Part shown: one piece after another, positions 46,361 to 58,292 of the stretch
How positions within the stretch are numbered: position 1 is the first letter of the stretch
Layout of the letters: each line of letters begins with the position of its first letter
From: Vandiemenella viatica
Lineage: Eukaryota > Arthropoda > Insecta > Orthoptera > Morabidae
Length of the DNA stretch: 64,000 nt
Reading direction: 5' to 3'
Assembly (NCBI GenBank): GCA_031002005.1
Contig: CM061919.1
Coordinates: 179,163,121 to 179,227,120, forward strand
Program-made: the position numbers and the translations under genes
Notes under the pieces: model-generated
Told to the model about the DNA's origin: nothing
Database searches by the model: none
What the model saw: only the letters and a program-made list of their open reading frames with translations

Positions 46361-46364
46361 AGTT

Positions 46365-46612
46365 CTTTCAGACGTGTAAAAAGTGTTTAACATTTCCTCT
46401 GGATATCTGCAAGCGAGAATAATACTTTGCAGAATCAGAGACGTCATTTACCCTTCAGCCGCGTGCCTGAAATTCCACATAGCGCTGAGATGCTTTTAAC
46501 GACTGGTAGGAGATATGGAAGTCGCTAGAAAGATGTAAAAACACTGATAAGGGGGGGTTTACTTTAAGATGTCGTATTGTTTAACCCCTCATCAAATCTT
46601 GATAATTGGGAA
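46365..46612. other. unassigned DNA
   Basis: Short interval between the LTR structure and the next inverted-repeat element. Nothing recognised. Confidence 0.4.
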
Positions 46613-47298
46613 CATGTTAATACGCCGAATCCCAAAAAAAACAAAAAAAAAAAAAAAAAAAAAAAATCTTCTATCGGTCTGAAATTTCCTTAGGCGGAAT
46701 TTTTGACTAAAAGTGTAGAAAGTAAGATTGGAAATTAAGAAAAATCACTGGAAATTCGGGCAGATGTGTACATATTATTAAACAAGAAATACGCGTTATT
46801 ACTTAATATTTGTTCTACGTATTTCTTACTCTTAATTCTTGGTCCAGACTGCATTTCAACCTAACCACAACTGCTAGTAGCAAAAAGTTAAAATACCTGA
46901 AATCATCTGTTTCAATTATCGATTATGGTGTAAATCATCTTTCATTCTAGAAGGTACGCTACCACTCAATATTTATTTGCACGAAATCCAATATGTCAGG
47001 TACGCACAAAGAAATTGTCAGTGTTACAGATTTTCCACGTTTTAAGTAAACTTACCTACCTGCAGTTGGCACGTGGAAAGCAGTTTTTTCCGACAAAAAA
47101 GACTTAAAAACACGTGGAATAAATATTAACATCTATTTATTGTGTAATAACAAGTATGTATCTACCCACATTGTCCTCATTTCCACATATTGGAAGCTTA
47201 CTTTCTACACTTTTAGTCATATATTATCGCGTAAAGAACGTGTATACCAAATTTCAGACCTATAGAACAATTTTTGTAGGTTCCGATGGATTAACATG
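46613..47298. mobile_element. element with ~110-bp inverted repeats
   Basis: The left arm (46613-46740) and right arm (about 47197-47298) are inverted copies: CATGTTAAT at the outer ends, then GTCTGAAATTT, GACTAAAAGTGTAGAAAGTA. The left arm is interrupted by a poly-A run (46629-46666). Non-coding, about 690 bp. No clear target duplication. Confidence 0.65.
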
Positions 47299-48499
47299 AA
47301 GCCAGTGATATTTCAAGACATATACACTTCATACTTTCAACAAGAAATTTCTCTTGGACCATATAATCGCTATACGCTCAGATCGTTCTTCGTCGACCTA
47401 TTATGTCAACGCGACAGGATATCAAGATACTATGCTCCATCTCCCTACCCTAACTCCCTGTCTTCATCCGATGGATAGCATAGCGTGAGAAAGCATTTTG
47501 GCACAACTTTCTCCATTTTTTTACTCAGCTAACAGTCTGATTTATTACCTGCAAATCTTCTCTGTCTTGTAAAACGTAACAGTACAAGGAGGAAAGGGAG
47601 GGAAAAAAGAGGCGAGCGGACTATGCTGGCTCGGTAGACAACCCGGTTTACAGCCCGTCACTTGTGGGTGCCTACGTGCTACAGCCAAGAGTGCAGCCCA
47701 CTGTAAATAACACGCGGTGCAAGAAATAAAGGGTGCAAGTGGGACGTAGCTCCGCCGCCTCGCAGTAAAATAGTCCAGCCACAGTAGTTACTAGCACTGT
47801 ATTACTGGCGACGTGCGGAAAGCCCACTTAGCCGACTAATGGACGCGTAACTTCGTTACTGTTGCGACAACAACGAGACACTCTGCGCATGTTATGTGCA
47901 ACAGCAGGCCGACCAACATTCGTCAGGTGACGGAGGAAGACGCTAACAGGACTAAAGATTTTGGTTGGAAATTTACGAAAAAATCTTAATCAAATGACGC
48001 AGGTGGATTACAGGCACGTTATGCATCAGTTTTATACCAATAGTGAAAATTTAAGGAAAATAGTTATTTAGATTTTCCGATCATTAGGACTAATCCATTC
48101 TTTGCCGTATAAAAAAATGTATGTTAATTACTGCGATGAATAAATAGGCCTATAAGTAATTCATTACGGACATGTCACATGCTGAGAAAATTCTCAGTTC
48201 ACGGAGCATATGTGTGAAAAAACTTCTTTCTCCATACTATGGACAATGAATTGCAAGAATACAGAAATTCACCTCTCCAATATCTTGAATTTTATGGCCC
48301 CGAAGCGAATTTTAGTTCTAAAATTACTAACGTTGCGTATCTGTCTCCTTATTTATCAGCGTATGACATAGTTATTTATCATTACAATTATGAGAAATTT
48401 CGTATTTACGACAGTTCATTTTTTTTACAGTTTTTAGAGATTATTATGTAAACATGTTTCTTTTGGAACAGACGTACGGAATGTAAACGGGTACACAAC
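47299..48499. other. unassigned; GC-rich stretch at 47600-47880
   Basis: No recognisable gene. The GC-rich block has no motif or repeat ends. Confidence 0.35.
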
Positions 48500-48762
48500 T
48501 GAATCGGCGTTTTTTTTTATTCAAAGGGCGTAATCAAAAAATTTTCACATATGTCTTATCTGGTGTCTTTTGTTCCTTGAGGATAGAGCTACAAGTTTCT
48601 TTTGAAAAGGCATAGTGGGTCATGTTAAGGTAACATATTTCAAACGAAAAAACCATTTAAGGCTAAATAAAAATTTCTAATAAGGCTTCTGCATTGGTTT
48701 TTTTATTAGCTTTAGAAATTTTACATTTATTCACTTACGCCCTTTCAAAAAAAACTGATTCA
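48500..48762. mobile_element. MITE with ~30-bp inverted repeats
   Basis: Left end TGAATCGGCG, T-run, then TTCAAAGGGCGTAA. Right end TTACGCCCTTTCAAAAAAAA then CTGATTCA. 263 bp, non-coding. The flanks share only AAC/ACT-like bases, so the target duplication and family are uncertain. Confidence 0.7.
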
Positions 48763-51300
48763 ACTACGCTAGAGCTCAACGTGGACGTTTATGTGGCTTA
48801 AATGTTCTGAACCATGTATCACACATCAATCGTTTGTTATGTTTTGTAGATTATAAGAACATACTTTTATGCCACTAACGACTGTTTTAGTAATGTTAAG
48901 TACCTGTTACCACCATGAAGGCCTGTATTTGAGATATTACTGGATGTACAGCCCCACATTCCCCTAATAAAACTCGGTTTAAATCCATTTGTCACTCTGG
49001 TTTCCACGATGCTCCCGTTTCTTCGCGATTGACAGCGTAATAATTGGGGATTATAAAAAACGAAAAAGTTAAAGAAGGATAAAAGAGTTACTTGCTGTAA
49101 AATGTTGTTGCTGATATTGCTAAAGGGTCATTAACGACTAGTTCAATATCTGTACGGGATAGTTACAGTATTGAAGGTTTTTACAGTAAACTTAAGACAA
49201 TGACAAAGATTCTCGAAAGAAGGAAAATATTATTAAAAAGAGGAACATATTTTACTTCCGACTTCCTTTTACTTGACTAAACATCACTCGAACATTTTCA
49301 TAATAAAAAATCTATAGATTACGCTTGATTATATAGTGGTTATAGATGTGTGGTTGACGTAATAACGTCAAGAATAGATATGCATTCCAACGTCACTTCC
49401 TTTACGGGTAGGCACGATGACTTAGAAAAACACATTTTTTTCTCTCTTTGGGTATGCTGTTCTTTAGAAAGGAGAGTATTTTCATGACTACGTCAGCGCT
49501 GTGACTAAAGATGTTGATGAAATGTACGAAGATCTTGAGTGGAGATGTATATTTAATAAAATCAATGTATAAAAAACAAGAATTAAAGTGGGTTCCTTCC
49601 GAGACTCAATCATTGTACTAACCATCACACACTTGTCGATGAAGCTGAATAGGGAAAAAACCAAACAGGGCAATTCAGAGTTTGCGCCACTTGAAAGCAC
49701 ATACATCAACCACCTCAACAGTTGCTACGCAGTTCGTCATAGGAACTTTGCCTGAATAAATCAGTTTCTCAGAGCTCCAACATTTGGAACTGGCCTACCA
49801 ATATATCTTAGGAACCAGAATCCAACACAATCTACCTCTCCTCTCTTCCCATTGTCCCTTTCTTGTAACTGTATCAATTCCTTTGCTTCTCTATCCCCCT
49901 CCATTTTTCTTGAAAGTGTCCTACAACATATAAATTTATATCACCAACTATGGCACTTATTACTCTCATTTTTCATCATTTATTTACAGATTTCTTCATT
50001 TTGTTTTCTTTAGTTATTTTAGTTTGTTAAATTATCACTGACTGTCAATGTTAAATTCTTTCCCCCCTTGCTGACCACCCAAAATTCCGTGTGATTCACT
50101 AACCTTTCCAGTCACTGCAGTGATGTACCAATGTAAACGCTCTACTTAATGAAGAAGAGATTCTAGTTTTACTGTATGATTTTATTCTTTTTCTAAACTA
50201 GGATGTATTCTGCTACAGGCAATGATAGCCCTCCTCTCTAGCATTAGAATTATTAAACGAATACTTTGTTTTGATCTAAAACAGTTAAAACCGCTTTGGT
50301 GAATACAGTAAGTTTGAAAACATGAAATATTGGTGTTACCAATACAGAATTAATACATATGAAGCTGGATTTATTATTAAAAAATGCTTGGAAATGTAAT
50401 ATTTCGATTGACTGAACGAAATAAAATTCTAGACATAACTATTCGCTGCCGGATTTTAGTGATTCCCCGTTTGTAAATCTTTCAGTAATTGCTTATTTGT
50501 GTAATATATTACGTAAAATGATGGGTATGTGGTTGATATATCTTTTTAAGATTGTTTACAGTTACAAAAAGGCTCATCACGTAATAAATTTTATCAAATG
50601 GCTGGGGAACATATTGTAGTTGAGTAGTTGTGATGTTGGGTAGAAAGGCTCCACTGGATACCCATTTGTTCTGTTGCTTTAGGTGCGTGTGATTGCTGTA
50701 CAGACGCAGAGGATTTTCTCTTTAAAAAATTTATAATAGTTATAATTCGGAATACTAAACGTCTTTAGCTTTGTTGTCAGTTTCGAACTGAATGCCAGTA
50801 GCATATACGTATTAATGTTTGACGAGTTAGCATTTCTGAAAGCTAATTTCGACTATGAATTACTCTTGTGTATGATTCAATTTGTTTAGTTATATCTATT
50901 GCTTAGACTGTTAGGATTCGATAATGTGACTGATTATGTTTCGTATTGTTATCTCATCTATTATGAAAATAACATGTATTAGTTAGCAATGCGTATTCGC
51001 TGTAATCCTATACACGGCTGTGAATGTAGTTACCATTGTTTGGATAAATAGTTTTGTGATATGATTTCTTTAAATGCCACCATCAACTAAATTGCTCTCG
51101 TATTGAATGGCATTATTTGAATCCGAACAATAGAAGATTTACTTTTGAAAGCATTGGTATATAGACCGAAATTACGCCATTGAACTTAGAAAATTATTGC
51201 AACCCTCAGATTTAGCTCTTTTACGAAATTTTATTTTAAGAATTATGTATTGCAAGATGGGAGTTGAGGGTTTGAATATTTATCGTTTGATTAATTGTGA
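48763..51300. other. unassigned AT-rich DNA
   Basis: No gene, RNA gene or bounded repeat recognised. Confidence 0.4.
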
Positions 51301-51419
51301 ATTTGTGCATATTCGTCATGTAAATGAACATTCTATTATGGAGACAATCTGTGTAAATGATATGTAATATGATCTTGGACGATATTATGTTGCGAAAAAA
51401 TAATTAAAAGTTTGTAATT

Positions 51420-51900
51420 GTAAGTGTTGATGTGAGCCACTATGTTTGGAGGACAATTCTCAACGGTTTGGACTGGTTTCTGTTGATGATTTTGTGTGTA
51501 AATGCATATAAATAGTATTGACTTTCTTTTTAAGGTGTTTTCTAATGGTTGTGAGAGATTTTGAACAATTTTCAATTATATTTTTATGAATTTGATTGTT
51601 AACCTATTGTTAACGCTTGAGAAACTTCTGTCGGCACTCTTTGTGGTCTTCTGAATGTTTCTTCGGCGGTTATTTAAATGCGCGGAGATAACAAGCAAAG
51701 TCAGTAGTTGACAGTCGTTTGTGAATTTAATCGATGGAACAGTAGTCTATTGCGTTATCTGAGTGTAATGTTACTATGGAGCTCACGGTGAAGTAAATAT
51801 GAAGTGAAAAGGTATTCGTCGGTGTTGTCATTTCATGGAACTATTTAATCCATTGAAAGAATTAGTTATTTAACCTTTGAGGGGGGTAAAAACTTCGGGT
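51420..51900 (+). promoter_or_regulatory. LTR-like promoter region
   Basis: TATTTAAA at 51671-51678 and TCAGTAGTTGACAG starting at 51701 give textbook TATA-to-initiator spacing (30 bp). The upstream sequence is weakly similar in order to 42480-42700. Probably the U3/R part of an old LTR, but no ends are proven. Confidence 0.35.
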
Positions 51901-52427
51901 AACCAACAAAATCAATCTGTAAATTGGAGGACGAAGTGATTAATAAAAATCATCATTAACTGACGACAGGTCGAATTAGTTAATTACCGAAGAGCATATG
52001 GAGATGTTCTCACCCAAGGAAATTATGCTACAAAGTTTCACGACCTAATATTTTTTATGTTTAAATTTACAGGAAATTCAGCTCAATATTAGTCCATTTA
52101 AGGATAACTTGTAGTCACTGAACCACGGAACCGGCCTGGGGTAACAGTGACGTCGTCCAATGTATTACGTACTCGGTAATGTATTGCCTGTGTGGGGTCG
52201 GCCAGTATCGACTTCAGGTGTGCGTGACCCGAATACCACTGTCCAAGACTTTCGGGTCGTGTTAGCAGCGTTACAAAAGCAATTTGGCCTATTTCTGTCG
52301 CTGGTGTTCTCTCGAATCACATCTGCTCCAGGCTGGAGAGAAGTCATCAACTCCTATAAAAGAACATGTACCATTTTAGTTGTGCACTGCTTTTCTCTTG
52401 TAAATATGAATCGTTCTTTGATCTCAT
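51901..52427. other. unassigned DNA
   Basis: The 196-codon plus-strand frame at 52160-52750 runs from here through a SINE and into a MITE, so it is not a gene. Confidence 0.4.
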
Positions 52428-53118
52428 GGGAGCGGTATAGTGCCTCAGTGGTTAAGGCAGGGGTGGCCAACAGGCGGCCCGCCTTGAATATTTTTCTGAC
52501 CCGCGAGATTCATCACACTTTTACAAAATGTATTTGTTTTATACTGGCCAAAGTAGTGAAAACCAATGTATTAAAAAAATACATTATTTACACATTCATA
52601 TTTTCAAAATTTATTTCATTTATATTTATATATATCATTTTTAGTGTTATATATTTTTTAAATGTGCTTTTAGTATCATTATTATTATATTATCTATGTT
52701 TGCATGTAAGAATAATAGTAAAAAACAATAATAATAATAACTCATTATGATTCAACTTTTCTCTCTCAAAAAAAAAAGTCTTTAGTGGGTCTAAATTTGA
52801 TATGGGGATATATAATTTAATATGCGGCCCGCGGAGTAATGACTCACTTCCAAAGTGTACCGCAGGATCATTTGGATTGGCCACCCCTGGGTTAAGGCAT
52901 CTAGCAGGTGCCAGATCGAGTCCAGAACTAGGCTGGGATTAAGTCGACCATCACCTCTGGCACAGCTTGCTGTGTAACGTGAAGTACACCCGAACGCTTC
53001 CGCGTTAAACTGTAGGTCCCCTGTACCCGGTAGGATTACCGGGTTACGTTAAGGCGGCTATGATAGGGGTAGAAAGCGCAGCCAGTAAAAACCATGTCAC
53101 GTGATCATTACGATTACA
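52428..53118 (+). repeat. tRNA-derived SINE split by a MITE
   Basis: Head GGTATAGTGCCTCAGTGG is box A. After the MITE at 52458-52889 the sequence continues with box B GATCGAGTCC, then GTAGGTCCCCTGTACC, AAGGCGGCTATGATAGGGG and ACCATGTCACGTGATCATTA. The same blocks occur in the SINE at 28554-28859 on the other strand. Without the MITE and one target copy it is about 250 bp. Confidence 0.9.
52458..52889. mobile_element. hAT-type MITE inside SINE box A
   Basis: 432 bp with ends CAGGGGTGGCCAA and TTGGCCACCCCTG, and a perfect 8-bp target duplication GGTTAAGG at 52450-52457 and 52890-52897. The duplicated bases are part of the SINE's box A region, so the insertion separates box A from box B and must have silenced this copy. 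Confidence 0.95.
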
Positions 53119-53384
53119 GTACCCTTCACCTTTACCATTGATGATGTTATTGAAAGTGCCGAGTGTAATGGGTTTCGCAGTCGGAAAATCCAGGAAAAAT
53201 TGTGAAATCCTGTCATCCACGCCAATGAAGTAGCACGTACTTCGTCTTGCCTCAAAGTGAACTGATTCAAACAGTCAGTTCAGAATAATTCTTAAATTCC
53301 GTTCACCATTTCACTGTTACCAATCTGCTGTTATTATTTATAGACCCCATTTTTTTTAGATAGATATCTTACATTTATCGCCTT
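53119..53384. other. unassigned DNA
   Basis: Nothing recognised. Confidence 0.4.
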
Positions 53385-53395
53385 AAGTGGTGAAA

Positions 53396-53628
53396 TTCTC
53401 GCCTCGCATTCGGGAGGACGGCGGTTCGAATCCCCGTCCGGGCATCCGGATTTGGGTTTTCCATGGTTTCCCCAAATCACTCCAGGCAAATGCCGGGATG
53501 CTTCCTTCAAAAGGCCATGGCCGAATTCCTTCCCATTCCTTGCCCCCATCCTTGCCCCCCATCCTTGCCCCCCATCCTTTCCCGTCTCTAAAAGACCTCG
53601 ATGTTAAAAAGAGACGTAAAAGCAGTTA

Positions 53629-53662
<34 letters not shown>
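53396..53662 (+). repeat. 5'-truncated SINE, well preserved
   Basis: Target duplication AAGTGGTGAAA at 53385-53395 and 53663-53673. The element starts within the head (TTCTCGCCTCGCATTCGGG), so box A is missing, and keeps box B GGTTCGAATCCC, the family body, two to three copies of a CCTTGCCCCCCAT motif, GACGTAAAAGCAGTTAC and a long poly-A. A clean, young-looking insertion. Confidence 0.93.
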
Positions 53663-53666
<4 letters not shown>

Positions 53667-53673
53667 GGTGAAA

Positions 53674-54170
53674 GTTATTTGAGAAACGTTATGTTAAGAT
53701 TAGCAATTGTTGCATATTGTTCTATGTGTTTGAAGGGTATAAATATATTTTTGGCTCTTGGGTTTCGGGCTATATTCACAAGCTACAATTCACCGTTTTT
53801 GTTGCGAACATGCGGCAGTGGAGTGTGCTAGTGCACAGGATACGAACTATTTCACACAGTCATCCACACCTAGAATAACATATACGAACACACGCTGAGG
53901 AAGACAGTGAGAAACCACCCCAGTTTATATTCCCAAGAAAGTTGCCATGAAGGAGGTACATCCTACACAACAACCGCCAACGTTCGCAATCTGACATGCC
54001 ATCGGTACAAGAAATTTGGGGAAGTGTCCGGTTTGTCGCACTCGCTGTATGCAGCCAGGAGTTTTTTTCTTTATTAAGTAATTTGGATGTTTCAGTAATA
54101 CAGCCAACTCAATGAGTTCATGTTTCGGTGTGTACATATCATATCAGCGTGGTTATTACACGCTTTATAT
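53674..54170. other. unassigned DNA
   Basis: No recognised feature. Confidence 0.4.
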
Positions 54171-54215
54171 TAAGTGAATCTGTATGTGTGTATGTATGCA
54201 TGATTGTAACGGAAT

Positions 54216-54940
54216 CTTTCAACTCAATTTTCACCCACTTCCGGATTTCCGAGTTCTTTGAAATTTTGTACACTTGTTAAGATCAGGTGACAATATAATT
54301 ATTCACTGCAGCATCCGACAGTAACAATAGAAACATTGTTGAATGTGATGAAATTTTGCAATTTAATCTTAACAAGATTCTCGATATCCTAACTGTTTGA
54401 ATTTTTCACATGTAATGAGAATCGACGACAACACAATAATGTCATAGCTATGTCATGATAATCTCATTACTTTGACAATAACAAAAAATGTTGAATGCAA
54501 TATAATCTTTCTTTTAAATGTTCGCCCACCTCCAGACGTCCCAATTGTTTGAAATTTTGCACACGTATTAAGAACCGTTGACAATACAATAATTTCATAA
54601 CAACGTCCTTCTATTCTCATTACTTTGGCAGTGACAATAGAAAAATGTTTCAATGTGGTGGAATTTTCAATTGAATTTTAACCTAATTCCAGGTGTCCGA
54701 ATTGTTTGATATTTTTCACATGTATTTATAACTGGTGGCAACAGAGTAATTACATAGCCATGTCCTGATATTCTCATTATTTTGACAGTAATAATAGAAA
54801 AGCGCTTGAATGCAATTAAATATTTCATGTCAATATTCACCCACTTCCGGACGTTCGAATAGTTTTTAAATTTTGCACACGTATTCAAATCCGATAGCAA
54901 TACAATAATTTCATACCTGTGTCCTGAAGTTCCCATTCTG
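54216..54940. repeat. degenerate ~155-bp tandem array, five units
   Basis: Units are marked by (CACTTCCGGA) ... TTTGAAATTTTGCACACGTA-like blocks at about 54236, 54385, 54527, 54687 and 54840, each followed by CAATACAATAATTTCATA-like and ATTCTCATTACTTTGACA-like blocks. The preceding ATGTATGCATGATTGTAACG may be the element start. Diverged, non-coding. Confidence 0.8.
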
Positions 54941-54948
54941 AAATAAAT

Positions 54949-55510
54949 AGTTAAAAATAAAATTATAGTTTAAAAAATAAACTTAAGTACAATGTAACAA
55001 TGTGAACTAAAAGGTTAAAAATAATCTTTAAATACAAAAAGTTTGTTAAACAGCACTAGGATATTCCACAATTCAGTACAAATTTTTTGAATATCCTTAA
55101 GATAAGAATAAAATCACTGTTTTAAAAGTTAACTTTAATGTAAAAAAAGCGTGGGGTGCTAATAACTCTACCTTTACGAACAGCTAGCGGTAAAACATTT
55201 AAGATTACTAATATCTAGCACACTTCACTTTTTCTTTACAGTAAAGTTAATTTTTTAATCAATGACTATTTATTAAACAATCCTGCATGTCTCAAAATAT
55301 GAGGTACCATCCTGTCTCTTCTTTCTGTAACTCTCTTCCACAAACTTATTTGTTCTTATCTTAAGCATATTCAAAAAAGTAATACTGAATTGTGGGATAT
55401 CCTAGTGCTGTTAAACAAACTTTTTATATTTAAAGATTATTTTTAACCTTTTAGTTCACATTGTTACATTGTACTTAAGTTTATTTTTTAAACTATAATT
55501 TTATTTTACT
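54949..55510. mobile_element. fold-back element with long inverted repeats
   Basis: About 562 bp. The left arm (54949-55150) and right arm (about 55215-55510) are inverted copies over nearly their whole length: TTTAAAAAATAAACTTAAGT near the outer ends, then GTTTGTTAAACAGCACTAGG, ATATCCTTAAGATAAGAA inside. The right arm has about 85 extra bp (TTATTTGTGG-side to AATGACTATT) not present in the left. It starts immediately after the tandem array. Confidence 0.85.
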
Positions 55511-55926
55511 CAAGAACAACACAAGACGAATACAACACTTATGCCGTGGACCACACACGATCAAGAGAATCTTCCAACATGAACCCGGCTCGCTAGCCCC
55601 TGCGTTACGAAGGCCGACTATCCAGAACATTCGTATCGGTGAAGCATAGGAAGGGATAGAAAAACTTGCGGCTCAATACACCTAACTTTTTTTTTCTCTC
55701 TCGCAGCTGAGATTGCAATGCTGATCTTTAAATTATAAGTTAATTCCATAATGGTGATCAGTTAAAATTTATGTATTAAATTAGAAAATTGTTCAACTTA
55801 CACTTTGTTTAATTTATGTAGTTTCATTAATATTAAATCATTTCAGTCTGGACGCAGCCATTCATTTAACGTACGGCGAAATGACTAAGCTCTTTAATTG
55901 AATATTTGTGACATGACCCTGTAGAC
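55511..55926. other. unassigned DNA
   Basis: Nothing recognised. Confidence 0.4.
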
Positions 55927-56620
55927 TAGGGCTGTTGATATTTTAAAAAGTATCGGATTTTCGATATATCGATATTTTAAAAAATATTTATATCGGATTC
56001 GATATATCGAAGAAAAAGTATCGATATATCGACCCTATTATATAAAAACAATGTTACAAAAACAAATCATTTTAAAAAAGGGCGAAGTCTTGTGGCTATT
56101 TAATGATATGTTTCTGAATCAAGTTTTGATTTGCTAAAAAAGAATAGTTTTTCATGACGTTACGGATAAATCTTTTTTTAAAAATTGTGATTTAGCCATT
56201 ATACTACTACTTTACTAAAAGGAAAGGCAGAATGTTTATGATTTACTCGAAGACTTGTGAATCCAGAAAGAGCATCGAGGGAAATCTTGGCTTTTGTGAG
56301 TTTAAAAGCTCAATAATACAACAATGTAGAGGCATTTATTTAGGTTGATGTTCTATTATCAGAGTTTGCATAATGACCAAGTCACTTTGTTTACAAGTAT
56401 TGTTTTATATGGAATTTAATTTCTTTTGTAGGTTGATAGCTTGTTCTGAGTCTTCTTACTTTTTTGGACCAAATGTTTGCACCTTAGCAAAGATTGTGTA
56501 TCCGAATTTATCAATATTCCTGCTTACATCCAATTTTCATGTCAAAATACTTTCCTCGACAACGCACGCTCATGTAAAACAACGGGCTCGAGTCCGATTC
56601 GTTCTGTGAGAGCTTCGCCG
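55927..56620. mobile_element. second hAT-type ATCGAT element, partial
   Basis: Starts TAGGGCTGTTGATATTTT at 55927 and continues with ATCGATATATCGA-rich palindromes, as in the element at 33400-34560. Further in, ACAACGGGCTCGAGTCCGAT followed by TCGTTCTGTGAGAG resembles, in reverse complement, 33969-34010 of the first copy. The other terminus is not found, so the end is approximate. Confidence 0.7.
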
Positions 56621-58148
56621 TGTCTGCATTGTTACCATCGGTGGAGGACTACCAATAACTTCCAAATTAAATGTAGTAACGAAGTAAAATTAATTGTGTT
56701 TTTTATGCTCCTGATCTTTGTGCAAAACTGGAATTCAAGCCATATAGAATCATCAAGAAGAAAGCAATTAACCTACAAATTTTCTCTAAGACGCTTCAGC
56801 TTTTAGATTGACATTGAAAAAACACAGTAACTTTTCTTATACTATGGGGATGAAACCAAGTATGTGTACCAAATTACCATTTTCTAGGACAACTGGATGT
56901 TGCATAGAATTATGATGAGAGAACGTCGTAGTTATTTAAAAGAGTTTCAGATCCAAAAAAAATTCCAAACTAAGGTGGTGAATGAAGTAAAATTTTGCAC
57001 CAAAACTCATGTCAGAAACTTCATTGGACATACTTTTCAAGAGCATGAACTCATGTTTTTCCCGTTGTTTCTTCTACTATGAATGGAGAACTCCCTACAT
57101 TAATTGAAAATTTCCCCCTTCTTTGATATTGCTTCGCAAATGGGTAACGCTTTACTTGCTCTGGGCGATAAAATCGTGTCCAACAATGCGTTTGTCAAAC
57201 AGTTAAAGTGGCGACATCAATGCGTTTGGCCAACAATCAAGGAGGCGATTCTCGGGGCCTGGCTGGCAACAATGTTTAAAGATGCGGCAATCTCAGTTTT
57301 TCCCCGGCTTGGAAAAATCCTAGAGCCGCTACTGTCAAGGCAGTTCCCTTGGCGTTAACAAATTGTTTTTTAAGGGCACCAATCTATAATAATAAGTTTT
57401 TAGCATAGCACTTTGTAAAGGCAATCCAAAAGTGGTAGATTCTTTTTTTCAATTTCTTATCTTAATAAATTCGTAAGTGATATAACAAAACTGGCTGTGA
57501 CATAATTTTGGAGCTCAATTATTCTGTTGGTATGGAACAAGAAGCGTATCCAATTCGCGCGAAATATTTAACTGTGGAGTGCCAGATACAGGCTTATAAT
57601 TTCCGGGACATTTCTGGGTCTAAAAAGTATTTTTGCGGTATGTTTAAAGAGTGAACAAAAATGCAAATTCATAAAAAAAAATATATTTCAGGTAAATATG
57701 TTATCTAATGTATAAATAGCACCTCTTTTAACTTTATTAATTAAACTATGGTAGAAAGGCAACATCAGGTATTATGAATCAAAAGGAAAAATACTAAACT
57801 TAAAACAAAAATTGACCACCTCGTTAGGAATTTTTTACTTGGTTCAAAATCAACATCGTGTATTATCAATCAAAATCTCAAAAATATTAAGCCAAAACTG
57901 AACACTTCTGTTAGGCTCAATAATTAAAATTAGGCAGAAAATCAACAAATAAAAAAAATTAGCATCTATCTTTTGCTAAATCAAAAATCAATATCAATCA
58001 AAATACATCTTAATCATCAACTTTTAAAATGTTTATTATCGGATTTTCCCATTTTCATAAATATTTCTCCGTCACTGCTTTACAAAACTGATAAATTTTC
58101 TCAGCAAGATTCTTCAAAATTGATTGAGTTTGCAATTCCGCGTTCAGC
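56621..58148. other. unassigned; dispersed repeat near 56835-56930
   Basis: Contains a segment similar to 32325-32420 (ATGGGGATGAAACCAAGTAT, GTACCAAATTACCA). An 84-codon frame at 57104-57358 is unrecognised. No host gene seen. Confidence 0.35.
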
Positions 58149-58292
58149 GGCGGTCAGACGCGGACGTTTTGTCAGCAACTTCCGTTAACGCCGCAGCTAT
58201 TATAACAGTGTTAGTGTGAAGTTTGTGTGGGAGCTATTGAAAACCCATCAATGCAGCCGCATTTAGGCGAATTCTGCAGTAAAAGGTAAGAG

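Noticed and set aside
52160..52750. 196-codon open frame, the longest unannotated one
   Set aside because: It crosses from unassigned DNA through a SINE head into a hAT MITE whose boundaries are fixed by an 8-bp duplication, and its C-terminal half is low-complexity.
57104..57358. 84-codon frame as a host exon
   Set aside because: No family motif, and no convincing splice sites or promoter. Nearby DNA contains a dispersed repeat.
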